DNA from: Adiantum capillus-veneris
Lineage: Eukaryota > Streptophyta > Polypodiopsida > Polypodiales > Pteridaceae
NCBI GenBank assembly: GCA_014529385.2
Contig: CM043944.1
Span: forward strand, 169,579,740 to 169,643,739
DNA length: 64,000 nucleotides
Direction: 5' to 3'
The translations under genes and the position numbers were made by a program. The number at the start of each line of letters is the position of its first letter. The stretch's first letter is position 1. The notes beneath the pieces are model-generated. The model had not been told where the DNA came from. It made no database searches and saw only the letters and a program-made list of their open reading frames with translations. Shown here in pieces: positions 22,365 to 34,500 of this stretch.

Positions 22365-24310
22365 ATGATTGTGCTGGTTTCTATTGGCCCTTGTGGAAGA
22401 TTGTCTCTCACAAAAAAGAAATCTGGCAAAAAGTATATTTACCAACATTGTCTTTTTCAAAATGTACTTCTGGATTGGATACACCCTAAAACACTTTTTT
22501 GTGAATGTTTTGACTTATTGTTTGGAAACCATGAGATACCTGATAATGTTCTTATTGGTTGAAAATAACAACAACCTATTAAGAATGTGGTCTACAGTAA
22601 TGATTCCTTACTACACACCACTATGCTAGATTGTGATTGTGATAAATTTGTCCCATACTTCAAAGATTTTGATACCTATGGCTTACATGTATGTACTTGT
22701 AATCTTGATATCATTGAAAATACCACAATCTGGAAAATCCTTGCTAAGGAACTTAATCACATACCCACTTTTCCTAAAAACCCATATCTTTCTTTAACAA
22801 CTTTGCTTAGCTGTTTAACTGACCTTGTTAGTACTCTTCAACTGGAGAAGATAGTCCTACTGGACATAGTTAAATTGATTGAAAAATGCTTCTTTCAAAA
22901 GATCTCACATATACCATTTCATTGGTTGTCTACTAATAGCTCTTGGATCACACCCCAACTAGCTGACGACTTTCAAAAACTTTCACATAACTGGTTTATT
23001 GTTGGACTTGATAAAAGCTCCAATTGTCCCACTCTTATATGCAAAAAGTTGGTTTGGAATGCAGCCCATCGCTCTAGGTTTTCTAGCAAGGAATTCCACC
23101 ACTTAATACTTTCCTCTATGAAGTCACTAATATTTCAAAACATCAAGAAAGTATAGGGTATTCTATTCAAAATACCAAACTTCCTGTACTTTCTCCCACT
23201 TATAAGTTAAACAAGCATAAATTTAGATGGATATTTGATACCTCGAATAGTATTTTTTCTAACATTCCCAAAGATATTACCCTTTGCCTTGATCTTATCC
23301 TTTCAAAATTTGAAAATGTTTGTGCCTCTAAATAGAAAATCTGCTCTAACTTTCTTCAAATTCACTATAACCCATTCTGGATGGTAAAAAATGCCACTAA
23401 GGTTACTCTAAACCTCCCCAAACAAATTTTTCATCTTTTCACATCTAATATTACTCAATGCTATGAGAATATACCTTTGGAAGGTGAATTAGGACTTAAA
23501 TATGTTTTATGCTAAATGATTAAGCTAGTCTTCAAGAATACTAGGATTAATGGCTTCTCTTACAAATTGCTCTCCAAAAAACCTAGATAGATTAAAAAAT
23601 CACAATCTTCTCATCCACTTCACTTTGATAAGGTAAAACTATTCAAAAACATATCTTGGGTACTTGATAACTGTACAACTTTCTTCGGAGGACAATGCTT
23701 TAATCAAAGCTAGGGCATTCCCATGGGATTTTCTTGCTCACCTGTAATGTGTAATCTATACTTAGCCTTCTTTGAATACAACTGGTTTCTTAAAACCATG
23801 AGTGACAAAAGTAATTATCATAAACTTTCACTTTTTAATCATATTTATAGATATTTGGATGACTTATTAAGCCTCAACAATAGATTATTCTTGGATGAGA
23901 TTAATCATGTCTATCCTAACTGCTTAAAAATTGAACCAACCTTTAAACATGGGTTTACTTCACCAACAGACTTTTTTGCCACTACTATCCAGTTTCTTAA
24001 CTTTACAATTAGACTACATAACCCGTGTGTAGAAAACTATGACCAAAATTTCTCTTGGAAAAGAGACCTGCTAGATATTCCACCTATTGAATTCCTAAAA
24101 GAGAACAGCAACCGACCACATAAAGCTGCTCTTAGTACTTGTATCAGCCTCCTATACCTTATATATACTCCTCTTCTAACTGTTTATTGGCTTGGGAAGA
24201 TATTAAGATACTTGTACATAAATTTTGCCTTAATGGATTTAAAAGATAGGACAGAATCTCACAATCCCTTTCTCAAAACAATGGCCAGGCTTACATTTCA
24301 ACCACAATAA
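22365..24310 (+). pseudogene. Penelope-like (telomerase-related) reverse transcriptase, broken
   Basis: The frame contains LDCDCDKF (CxC at 22632-22640) followed by GLHVCTCNLDII (22680-22715), like the CxC linker that precedes the RT in N-terminal-endonuclease Penelope-like elements. RT motifs follow: motif A as NITQCYENIPL (about 23447-23479), where Asn (AAT) replaces the expected first catalytic Asp; then GIPMGFSCSP (23714 on), RYLDDLLSLNN with the catalytic pair at 23858-23863, and SNRPHKAALSTC near 24105. These differ from Ty1, Ty3 and LINE RTs. Stops at about 22560, 23154, 23333, 23512, 23588 and 23711 and frame changes show it is dead. The protein would copy RNA into DNA at a nicked target. 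Confidence 0.7.
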
Positions 24311-24330
24311 CCTCATTTCTATGATTAGGT

Positions 24331-24396
24331 AGTAGGCTCATTCACAATGCGCCTACTATCGACGACCCATTCTGTATGGTGCCTGGGACAGGGTAT

Positions 24397-24479
<83 letters not shown>
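24331..24479 (+). repeat. Hairpin and (CA)n, unit boundary 2
   Basis: AGTAGGCTCATT/AATGCGCCTACT (24331-24357) is a near-perfect hairpin. It is followed by a spacer like that at 18080-18108 and a (CA)n tract of about 80 bp (24400-24479), then CATGTATACTTATACA. It lies directly after the end of the reverse transcriptase. Confidence 0.8.
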
Positions 24480-24483
<4 letters not shown>

Positions 24484-25050
24484 TACTTATACATCCATAA
24501 AATATATATTTTTTCTATTTTCTTGCAAAGGTCACTATTTACCTTTTTTGCTACATAACCTGCGTGTAGGGAACTATGACCAAAATTTCTCTTGGAAAAG
24601 AGACCTGGTAGATATTCCACCTATTGAATTCCTAAAAAAGTAACCGACCACATACTTATGCGCATGTGCGTAGATTATCGTGGATTAAATGCGATAACCA
24701 TCAAGAACAAGTATCCTCTGCCTCGAGTGGATGAGTTGTTTGATCAACACCATGGGGCAAGATACTATACAAAGATAGATCTTCGTTCAGGATACCACCA
24801 ACATAAATTTTGCCTTAATGAATTCAAAAGAAAGGACATAATTAAGAGAATCTCACAATCTCTTTCTCAAAAGGATTTTCCTGGCTTACATTTCAACCAC
24901 AATAGCCTCATTTCTATGATTAGGTATTAGGCCAATTCATAATGTGCCTACTATCAACGACCCATTGTGTATGGTGCCTAGGACAAGGCGGGTACCCACA
25001 CACACACACACGCGCGCGCGCGTGCGCACACACACACACACACACACACA
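24480..25050 (+). mobile_element. Short PLE tail duplicate carrying a Ty3/gypsy RT fragment
   Basis: 24551-24656 repeats 24013-24118 ([20 protein letters not shown]) and 24802-24925 repeats 24219-24326. Between them, instead of the PLE sequence, is a 145-bp piece of Ty3/gypsy reverse transcriptase (24657-24801). The unit ends with a decayed hairpin (24926-24952) and an alternating CA/CG tract (about 24997-25050). Confidence 0.7.
24657..24801 (+). pseudogene. Embedded Ty3/gypsy reverse transcriptase fragment
   Basis: It reads [30 protein letters not shown] and [12 protein letters not shown], the canonical Ty3/gypsy RT block with the first catalytic Asp ([10 protein letters not shown]). It is open but only about 48 codons long and is flanked on both sides by Penelope-like sequence. 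The comparable block in the chromovirus at 61490-61640 is related but not the same, so the source is another gypsy copy. Confidence 0.85.
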
Positions 25051-28000
25051 CATGTATACTTATACAACTGTTAAAATATTTTTTTTCTATTTTCTCGCAA
25101 AGGTTACTATTTAACTTTGTCTAATTTCCTAAAAATATAGTATGGTTTATTTGGGGGGACATACCTCTCCCTTCTATCCTCACATGGATACCCACCCCTA
25201 TGCCTAGTATGCATAAAACATTGCCTTCATTACTACCCTAACATTTCACGCCCTCGCTCACTCACTCTTCCCACTTTACTATACTACTATACATCGCAGC
25301 CTATTGTGTACACCTACATGCAATCTCTCTCCCTCTCAACCCCGAGTACACGAGCAGGACAAGTCATGAGGCGGCTTGGGAACCTGTAGCCACTAAAGAC
25401 TCAGATCTCATGGGGCATCTCATGTTGAACAAATCAAATGGCGTATAAAAGGTGAGGGTGCTTCGAGACCCTCACTTAGTCTGTGGGTATTCTTTCTCTG
25501 CGTGTGTATTTCAAAGTGAGGTGTGAGGGCTTTGATACTATGCTACTATGGAGATTGTTGAACTAACACGGTCCTACTACTATGATGAGTTTGGGTTAGT
25601 TTTTGCTGTTCATGCAGTTACTGAATGGCTTTTAACTGGTTTTGTTTTGGGGGATATTATGCTAGGAATACATACTGTGCATGAACTGATTGATTGTAGG
25701 AAGGTTTTTAGATACTATGCCGCAACTGCGTACTATGCATGAACTAGGATGGGTTATTTTCTGCCATCTAAGCAGTTACCAACTGGCTTTAAACTGGGTT
25801 TTTTTAAATATTATATGGTGGCTGCATACTATGCATGAACGACGTGTTTGTAGGATGTTTGGTAAAAAACACGGCTTACAATAATCGTTTTTTCAGATAA
25901 AATTGGTATGTTCATTGAGGGGATGAATGGCCTTGTAATACATAAACTGATCCTGTTGCGTACTTACGTTTTTCTGCCTTTTTTTATGGTAGGAAGTTGG
26001 TTTTTTTCATTAATGTGGGCTATGACCCAAAAAACAATTGGTAAACTTGTATATTGCCTTATGATTAAGGCTTCTTGATATCCTTGCATAATCACAATCC
26101 TGGGGCTAGGTAATGCCGTGGTTGAACGGTAAAATAAAGGAGATCTTTTGGTACTAGGTATTGCCATGAGAATGGTCTGTTTTGATAATACGCAGCTTAT
26201 AATTTTGGTTTTTTCCTTTGACACTAGTAATGGTAAAATTGGCTCCGAAGGACGAATATTATGTGAAATAAGTTGTGGGGAATATGGTTTGATAAAACAT
26301 TGATACTAGGTTCATGTCTGACTATTTTTCTGCTTAAAAAATGGAATTTTTTAAGGTCATTTACTAATTTGAAAACTAGTTTAATCTAGGATAGATTTAG
26401 GAGATTTCTCTCTCTCTATGACAACAAGTACAAAAGGAGGTACGTTGGATTAGATATGTCCAGGTGGGCATGCAGGTTTTGGTTTTTACTTAAGCCAAAA
26501 TTGACGCTTTTAAAAAGGGATTTTTTGGTACATATCTCAAGTTGTTAATTAGGTTACTTTATGCGCTATGGTACTTAGGATTTTGGACCTGATAATATGG
26601 CAAAAAAATATTTGAAAAACTAACCTATGGGTTAAAATAGGACACTTGGATCAAAAAGGGGTAATGGCCTTTGATCAAAATGATATATATATGTTAAATA
26701 TCTATTTAAGGTCTTATAAAACATTGGGCTATATAGAAACCATACATACAATTACTGCCAATAAATAAGATAATAAACTTTTTTCACATTAAAAACTAAA
26801 GAACTGAAAGACAGGAAAACTTGGGATAGTGGTTTTAAGTTAAAAAGAGTTGTAAGTTAGACATAGATAACAACTAATATAGTCCAGTGACACCTGTAAT
26901 ACACATCCAAGGTTAACAAATATGTTGTCTTGTTTGGATGAATGCAAGTGAGGACTCTATCCTTTCTTGGATTTTTTTTTGTCTTAAAGCTATTGTCTGT
27001 GAGATAGTACACTTCCTCCTACCACTTGGGAAGTAATTCTTTATTGGATCAATATCATTGTATACGTGAATGTGGCTTCATTCTCATATGCCACGTACAA
27101 AGATAATTCTAAGACTGAGTTGTTTTTGTACTAATTTTTACCTTTACTCTACAGCCAGTTGTCTTTTGAATGTAAAAGTTCATTTATGTCTTATTATATA
27201 AGTTAAAACAGCTACTCACACATATGTCACTTTCATGTGTGGCTTACTATTCTGAGAATGTATACTTGCTGATATTTAACACTACATGGATGGTAGGTAT
27301 AAGCTAAAAACTTTTTAAATAAGACATGGATAACAACTAATAGGTTTGCTGACACCTGTAACACGTCTTCAAGGCTAGAAAATCTCTTGTCTTGTTTATA
27401 TGGATGCAAGTGAGGACTTTATCTTTACTTATGATCTTTTTGGTTTTTTCGCTATCCATCACTGTCGAACCTGGCCTCTTTCACTACAAAATAAGTTGTC
27501 CGTGACTATCTTATATACAAAACACTAGAATGGTACCTCATTCTCACCATGATGTACAAAAGTGAAAGCCAATTGTCTTTTGAACTGTTATGTTCTTTTG
27601 CGTATGAGTAAAAGCCTAAAAACAACAAAACACATGTCCTAAAGACAAGGTTCTCCTAGAAAGCTAGAAAACCAGGACGTTGGCTTTGGATATTTTTGTC
27701 TAGAGATTTTGTCCATAAGCTCTTTCCTTGTCTATAGATCGGATTCCTACACACAACTATTGTAGTCTTTTACTCTGCTGCTTTTAGGTTGCAGATTAAT
27801 CCAAAATTACTAACCCTTGTGTAATTATTTTGATTCTTATAATTTCAGGAACATTTTACCTATAAACGAACTACTCTTGGATGGATTGTTTTTTTGAGGA
27901 CTGTCCATAGAAACTCGTTAAAGCATGGAAAACTTCAATGACTGACTACAAACAACATCCATACTATTCTCTAGTGGCTAACAAAGCCTTAAAACTCCGA

Positions 28001-28093
28001 TTGGAGTATAATCCCCTTTGCTAACACTATCACTTATAGCTCCAATGAGACTCATGGATTTTTTGATATGATAGAGCTCTTGGCTTCAAACTT
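25051..28093 (+). mobile_element. Right Penelope-like unit without reverse transcriptase (left part)
   Basis: 25051-27180 matches 18140-20500 (for example 25118 with 18208, 26648 with 19985), and 27200-28090 matches 17080-18035. The protein-coding core of the central unit is missing, so this is an internally deleted unit. It includes the TATA/inverted repeat at 25444-25475 and the coding scrap ending LRLEYNPL near 28020. It is cut at 28093 by a copia insertion and resumes at 42251. Confidence 0.65.
28089..28093 (+). repeat. Target duplication AACTT of copia insertion (left)
   Basis: AACTT at 28089-28093 is repeated at 42251-42255 on the other side of the copia element. The uninterrupted relative at 18013-18032 reads through this site without an element, confirming the insertion point. 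Confidence 0.9.
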
Positions 28094-28312
28094 TGTTACC
28101 ATATACATGAGGTAGTGATGTGTGTGAACACACTAGGACCGCTGGGGCATTTTTTCCCTCTTAAGGAGGTTTTTTCCCCCGAGCATTGTATATACGCCCA
28201 TCACTATAGGGCTATCAATCTTTCCATTGCATACTAAGTAACACACTCTCTATTGTGTGCCTTGAGCTTCCTTCGTCTTCTCCAAGCTGTGTGTACAACC
28301 CTAATTCTAACA
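28094..28312 (+). repeat. 5' LTR of copia element
   Basis: It has TG...CA ends and a TATATA-containing segment near 28186, and it includes the string CTCTCTATTGTGTGCCTTGA shared with the 3' LTR. The sequence just after it (ATTGGTTCTCCAACA) is in the primer-binding position but does not match the initiator Met tRNA site used by the other copia elements here. Confidence 0.93.
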
Positions 28313-28905
28313 ATTGGTTCTCCAACAAACGCCTGCTCACTTTCTCCGATTTCAATGAGCTTTGGCTAGCGTTCGCAGGTCGAATTTTTTTTTGGGAGAA
28401 CTCGTAGAGCTCAATCTGCTCAGATTTAGTATTCGGGCTCATTTTGGCCTCCGTTTCCACTACAGGTAGTACTGCACAGGCTATTTTGTCATTTTGTGCA
28501 GAATTTTTGTCAGTTCCGTTTTTTGCATAACAGGTGCCTCATAGTCTTCTACGGTTTGTGCTATATAGCACATGTTGTTCCCGCTCCACTTCTCCTATTT
28601 GTGGGCAGTTTTCACATCAGGTGCAACATTTACCATGGCTGATAACAACACAGATGTGTTCAAGATGTTTGCTGCTAAGGACAGGTTGGATGGGGAAAAC
28701 TACCCTATGTGGGCTTATATGATGCAACATGTTCTTGTGTCAAAGGGCGTCTGGAACATTGTGCAGGGCATTGATGTACGTCCTGGTTCTTAGGATGTTG
28801 TAGGTCTTGCTTCAAGGATTACTGCTATTAGAGTTGTTTTGCCTATGGCAGAACAAGCTCGTTGGGATGTAAAGGATGCACAGGCCCATGCATTGATTGG
28901 GTTGT

Positions 28906-29156
28906 TGTGCGCTCCTTGCCGCACTGTCGAAGCAAGGGACTTGCCAATACACCGTGTGCGAGCCACAAACGGCTCCAAGCACACAACAAGCCTAAACTAG
29001 CAAGCTCAAGAAAACAAAGGGTGTGTCACTCACCGCTCTACGCTCGCCTTCGTGGTGGATTCCTCGCCGCGATGAAGAAGAAGCTGCAGTCGTGCCGCGC
29101 TCAACCGCTTCGCCGCCGTCGTGCCTTCGTAATGCTCGATCGCACACACACTCTCC

Positions 29157-29188
<32 letters not shown>

Positions 29189-29473
29189 AGGAGGTGAAGA
29201 AGAAGAAGATGGAGATGGAGCAAGAGCACTCTTCAATTGCACAAATGAGAGAATGAGTAAAAATTAGGTTTAGTTGGCTTTTATAGGAGCTCACCCCATT
29301 CACACTTGGGTGCCCATGCTTAGCCAACTAACCCCTTGAATGTCCAAGTTAAAGTGCGCCTCTCATCGGCGATCACTCTACCTTTCCCTATTGGTCCGAC
29401 AAGCCCGGTACCTGACTCTAAATAATACAACGTTTATAGATCATAGGGTGTCCGTGTGCCGTGAGGGTTAACA
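28906..29473 (-). repeat. 3' LTR of family G element
   Basis: 568 bp, ends TGTGCGCTCC and GGGTTAACA on the plus strand. It contains (CT)n(CA)n at about 29155-29188, four bases longer than in the partner LTR. The target duplication GTTGT is immediately outside, and the polypurine tract is immediately inside at 29474-29488. Confidence 0.95.
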
Positions 29474-30835
29474 TGTCCCCCTTTCTGATGTAGATTCCGT
29501 CCTCGGAAGCTATTGAGTTGAAGCTAGTTCGTCGAGGTGGAAGAGCATTTGAGATGAATGTCCTTAGCCTTCTTTAGTCACTGCAAAATCAAACAACATT
29601 GGCACAGTAATTGCATTTTCTTAAAAAGCATATGCAGTTTTAGGTAGACACATTGATTGGTAAAAGAATTTCAAACAATTTGTTAGCAATGAACATTAAA
29701 TTGCAATGTAATCAAATGCATAAACAGATGTAAAGGTAGAAAATTAAACAAGTCTGGGGTCGCTAATTTGACGGTCGAAAAGCACTAGAGATCTAATATT
29801 AATACCATGGGTAAGCTTCTTAATTTTCTCTGGTCAATTAAGTTGTTTAATCGCGAGAGCCAAGTATTCATGTTCGAGGGCTGGCTAGAGGCTATATCTA
29901 GAAGACTTTGTAGTTAAGCTACCATAAAAGGAATTTCTCATGAAATCATCGCCTGACTGATTACTTTTTCTTTGACCCCCCAAGGTCTTTTCACATTGAT
30001 TCAATTATGATGTGTGTGCTTATTTTGTATGCCTTGGGTTTTTTGCTTTTCAAGGAAAAGCGCCCACACTGGGAACCTCTAGGGCTCTAGTACCATAGGC
30101 AATACATGTGAGTGAAGTACCAATTTAAGCAGGGATTTCTCTTCATGCTTAAAATTTTACATTGTGGCACTTTGATTTTTTGTTTGTTCATTTTCAGCAT
30201 TTTAATTTTGTAACTTTGGGGGGTCATATAACATTGTTACACTCCCCAGGTTCATCACATTAGTAAACTCCCTTTATAATACTTAAGCTAAAGGTCACTA
30301 GGGTTAAGCCCACTAGAAAGCCCTAGTACATTTCATACAATGCTGCCTAAATCGGATTAAGAACCTAAGTAACCATTGCTTATTAGGAAGGCATTCCCCA
30401 TGGTATTAAGAGAAGATTTCTAATACCTAGCTTGGTCAAACTAGCTTAGTCGGACTGCTTGATTTTTAAACCTAGACAAGTGATTATGACAAAACATTAC
30501 ATTGAATTAAATGTTTGATACTAAGCAAATGCACTGAATATTATGCTACCAATCACAATCAAAGCAGACAAACATAGATGCAAAAAGATAAGGGCAATGC
30601 TAATGGACAAGAAACACCTGTTTGTGTTGATGGTCGCGCTTGATTTGAAGTGTGAACGAGAGAAAGGTTCCATGAAGGTCCAAATCCTATCAATAGCAAC
30701 ACGCTCCTGTACACACTAGGAAACAAAAGGAATACCTCCAGGAGGCACATCAGTGGGAAAAATTAAAACTCCTAAAAAACAAACTCAAAACACAATCTAA
30801 ACCCCTAACCTACCTATCTGTTACCCCTTTTAGAA
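29474..30835 (-). other. Family G 3' region, no recognised gene
   Basis: About 1.36 kb between the second small frame and the 3' LTR. No reverse transcriptase, integrase or envelope-like frame was seen on either strand. Short frames such as 30559-30750 lack recognisable motifs. It begins, reading on the plus strand, with the pyrimidine complement of the polypurine tract. It may hold cis signals or be a remnant of deleted pol. Confidence 0.6.
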
Positions 30836-31267
30836 TCAAGGAAAGAGGATATTATATAAACCGGGTGGCCACCCTAAGGCTAGGCCTCTATCCTCATCAT
30901 CTAGATAAATAAAATCGTTGTCCGTGAGGCCATAGTCTTCCTCGGTCTCTATTAGTTCCTCTTCATCATCCGCTTGTGCAAGCATGCTTATCAAGAACCT
31001 CGTGATGCGTGGATACTCATCTTGTGCAAAAGAATAAGCATGTGCCATTGGAGACACATTCGCTACTGGGTAGGGATCACTAGTTAGCCATAGACGTATC
31101 AGCCCTTCTAACTCCTCAAAATTTCTCTCACATGCAAGGCTCTCTATCAAATCCCATTCGCAAGAAAGTATAGGGTAGCATACGTAGAACACTTGTTGAA
31201 AAGACAAGGGGTACCTTTCATCAAAAATAGAAGTGCATGCCTCTGGTGAAGTAGCCATTTCTGACAA
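30836..31267 (-). CDS. Family G second open frame, unknown acidic protein
   Basis: This 143-codon frame (MSEMATSPEACTSIFDERYP...) lies downstream of gag-protease, 273 bp after its stop on the same strand. It is acidic, with a run of Asp/Glu near residues 98-125 (ADDEEELIETEEDYG), and has no membrane helix, signal peptide or zinc motif. It does not resemble reverse transcriptase, integrase or an envelope. No family was recognised. Because the element is young the frame could be intact by chance, so coding status is uncertain. Expression would need a spliced or separate transcript. Confidence 0.45.
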   Translation of the reverse strand: MSEMATSPEACTSIFDERYPLSFQQVFYVCYPILSCEWDLIESLACERNFEELEGLIRLWLTSDPYPVANVSPMAHAYSFAQDEYPRITRFLISMLAQADDEEELIETEEDYGLTDNDFIYLDDEDRGLALGWPPGLYNILFP

Positions 31268-31540
31268 GACAGATAGATTTGGTTAGGCCTTTAAAACATA
31301 AGAGTTGTTTTTGTGTGTTGCTTGAATTGACACGGGGAATTTGGACTTATATGTAAGATCTGATAGGGTGCTCTCTCATTGCTAGGCGCTCTTGCTCTTT
31401 ACTATTTTTGTTTTTTTGTGAGTATAAGGCTATATATATACATTCCCTAAGATCGGAGATTGAGAGGTCAGGGAAAAAGGTTGAGAGGGAAACAAGTGAA
31501 TAATGGATGTCAGCAAACACTCCCCCCTTCCTTGGGTAGA

Positions 31541-34500
31541 TCATACCGTTTGAAATGAGCTTGTCACCCTTTGAAACCAATTGTTCCAGTTGGTAATAGG
31601 TGAGGATTTTTGCCAGTAGTTTTCTATTACCCTAGGTGCCTTGTCAAGCTGCAAGGGTGGTAAGGTACTCTCCCAGGATCGAACTTGAAGTGGTTCATCA
31701 GGTGATTCTTGAACACTGGGAGGTGTGGATTCTTTTGTAGCTTCATGGAGGTCCACTACTATTTGTGTAGAAGCTTTTACCTCTATGGATGTATTACATG
31801 AGGAGCTAGAAGCTTCATGGGACTCCCCCCTTCCTGAGCTAGGTGGAACAAATCGTTCTTTCTTTGGTACCCAAACTAGCTCGGGAGCGGGTGTGTAGCA
31901 TTCTGTGATTTTTTCCTCTTCATGCTCATTGATTCGTTTTGGAGCTACGGGATTGCGCTCACTTGGGTCAGGTGATAGGTAAGAGCACAATCTACGTTTT
32001 GGCACCCAGATTTGATCATTTCCTTGATAGTAGCCTTGGGCTTCCAAGAGTCGTTTAGGGATCCATCGTAACATTTTCTTACTTTTCTTGGAGCGAGTGG
32101 TACGTTTCTTACAAGGCTTCTGTTTTTTAGCACTAGCTATGGTCACGAAGGAAGCTTTAGGGACCCACTTGTATGTTTTTTTCGTGACATTAGGATGAGT
32201 CTTGTCAAAAGCGATATGCATTGCTTGTAGCATATTTAAGGGTATAGGCATTTCATCCCCCTCAGGTGTTACCCAGGTCGTCCCCCTATTTCCCCAAGTG
32301 TCTATGGTTGATGCTAGGTGGACCCAATCCACATTGTCTGATTCCGTCATACCCGGTAACACATCCATGTAAGGAGAATCTTCGCCAATGTCTGTATCCT
32401 TCTTACAAGTGTAACAATATTGTAGTGGGGCCGAGTGAACTGTGGTGTCAGAGCGATGATCAATAATGGTTTTACTCCCTAAGGGGTGTACCTTACTAGT
32501 CACCAAATCCACTCTAAGGACAGAGTCTTGGAATTGCAAATAGACATGATTTTTAGACCAATCGTGAACCATTTGTGCTTCCCTCATGAATGGTCGTCCT
32601 AAAATAATTTCATATGACATAAGGTGTTTAGAGAAATCCATTACAATGAACGTATGTCGTACCTTGTGTCCTAGAACTTTGATCTTAAGATCCTTGAGCA
32701 TCCCCATAGGTTTGGCTATGGTACCATTTTCCATCTTTACCACAATGTTAGTAACACTGAGGCGGGGTTTTCCCATGGATTCCCAACAATCTTTTGTAAC
32801 GATGCTAACTCCTGCACCACCATCAAGAATTCCCTTTATAGTTAATCCCTTGGTAGTGATGGGTAGGGTCGCATTAGACTCGTCGCCTTCAAAATACTGC
32901 CCTAATTCGTTAATGGGTACCTCGATCACAGACTCGTGTCCATCTAAGTCAAGTGATTGCACATGATTTTCGTCATCAATCATAATCGAGTCAGGCCTAT
33001 TTGGTTGCGCAAACTGCGGTAATCCCGTTCGTAGCTCTCCGTTAAGGAATGCTCGAAGTGCAAGGAATAACTCAGGATCTCCATACAGCTTTGCTATGAT
33101 CGTGGTTCGGACCTCAGAAGACATGAAGTCCACTAGTTTGGCAACATTCATTGGCGTTTTGCAGGGTGTAGGTCCTTGACTAGGAACTGGTGAGGATGGA
33201 ATCTCATATTCCTCAATGGGATCAGGTATTCCTTCGTTAAACATCCTTTCCAACAAGAAGGGTGTATGCTCACTTTCTGATGTCCTGTCCTCACTCCCTT
33301 CTTGGATGATACTAGATATGGCTAACGGTCTATGGTTCATGTGGGGTGGATGAACTTGCGTGGGAAACACTGTGTCATGAATTTTGACCTGCATGGGTTC
33401 TGGTTCTAGTTTCCTTTGAGTCTCCTCCACTAAACCTCTTAGATGTTTCACCTGCTCAATCTCGTCTACTGGGTTTGGGTACGTCCCAATCTTCTTTTTA
33501 CGATTCTTCCCTTTTTGCCCCTGCGGTTTATCTTGGGGGTCTTGGATTGGATTTGGAAACACTTGTGGTGTTTTCAGAGGCTCTTTATGGTTTTCTCTTA
33601 TTCGGTTTTCATTTGGTTCCATGTTACGGTTTTCTTTGTTGGTCTTTCCCTTTGTGGTATTGGTTCTAGTCTCCATTGTCTCGACTGAATCTGAATCATC
33701 CTCGAGGTCATTCATATACACGGGGTCATCTCCTGTTCCTATGTTTGTTTTGGAACTTGGCTTTGAATTTTCCGTATTCTGCGACTTCTTCCTTCGTGTC
33801 TTCTTTTTCTTTGCTTGGATAACTGACGCGGTATCTCTCTCTTCGAGGATATGTCCTGGCCCTTGAAGCATGGACCGTGTAATCGCATAAGCAGGTGCGA
33901 CGGGTGGTATTGGCGATGTCACACTAGCAATTTCGACCAAATTCAGGGGTGTTATTTTAGGCGCATTTGGGTTATAGGGGCATTGGGCAATCAAGTGATC
34001 TATGCCACAACGATTACATGTGAGTATTGGCATTGCAGACGTGCTCCCTTGATTCATTTGCATCTGTGCAACATTCTTTTGTAGCCTAATAGGGCACTCC
34101 GCTACTCGATGTGGTCCACCACACTCGTAGCATTGAAGAGGTGGCCTCCTAGCCTGGGTGTTGATATTTTGACCGCTGGATGTGAGAGCAGCAGCTTGAT
34201 AAACCGGCTTGACTTGTCCCCAACAATCTTCCATGTAGTATATAGGACACTCTTCCAATGTATCAAGTCCGTAGGCAATACTAGTGTCTATTTTCTCCTC
34301 ACAACCATCTGCATAAGCATTAGATGGATCGCAACCCACTTGGTTCATAGGAGCGACTCTTGGATGCGGGGGCTGCGGTCCTAGCACAGGAGGTGGTAGC
34401 GGTGTAGCTTGTACAACATTTTGAGATCTAGGGACCATGTGTTGCGGTAGTTGCTCAATAGGTGGAGTAGGCATCAATACAGGAGCTCGAGGCGCATCCG

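Larger units (their letters stand above)
18140..24399 (+). mobile_element. Central Penelope-like element unit
   Basis: The unit starts after (CA)n at 18139 and ends at the hairpin before (CA)n at 24400. Its first 2.5 kb (18140-20700) is a flank shared with the right unit, like a pseudo-LTR, followed by coding sequence for an unknown upstream protein and a telomerase-like reverse transcriptase. Tandem units, shared flanks and microsatellite junctions are known features of Penelope-like elements. The coding part carries several stops, so this copy is dead. The N-terminal-endonuclease class is inferred from the CxC linker; no GIY-YIG motif was recognised by eye. Confidence 0.65.

Noticed and set aside
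20997-22560. GIY-YIG endonuclease upstream of the PLE RT
   Set aside because: I looked for GIY...YIG with spacing of about 10 residues in the three forward frames and saw none convincing; not claimed.
22192-22700. Two-CxC metal-binding protein independent of the RT
   Set aside because: The CDC and CTC motifs lie in the same frame immediately upstream of RT motifs, so they are better explained as the PLE linker region.
19045-26224. Conserved minus-strand small frames (for example 19045-19317 and 25964-26224)
   Set aside because: They recur because the underlying DNA is duplicated. They lack motifs and run antisense to the element, so conservation does not imply coding.
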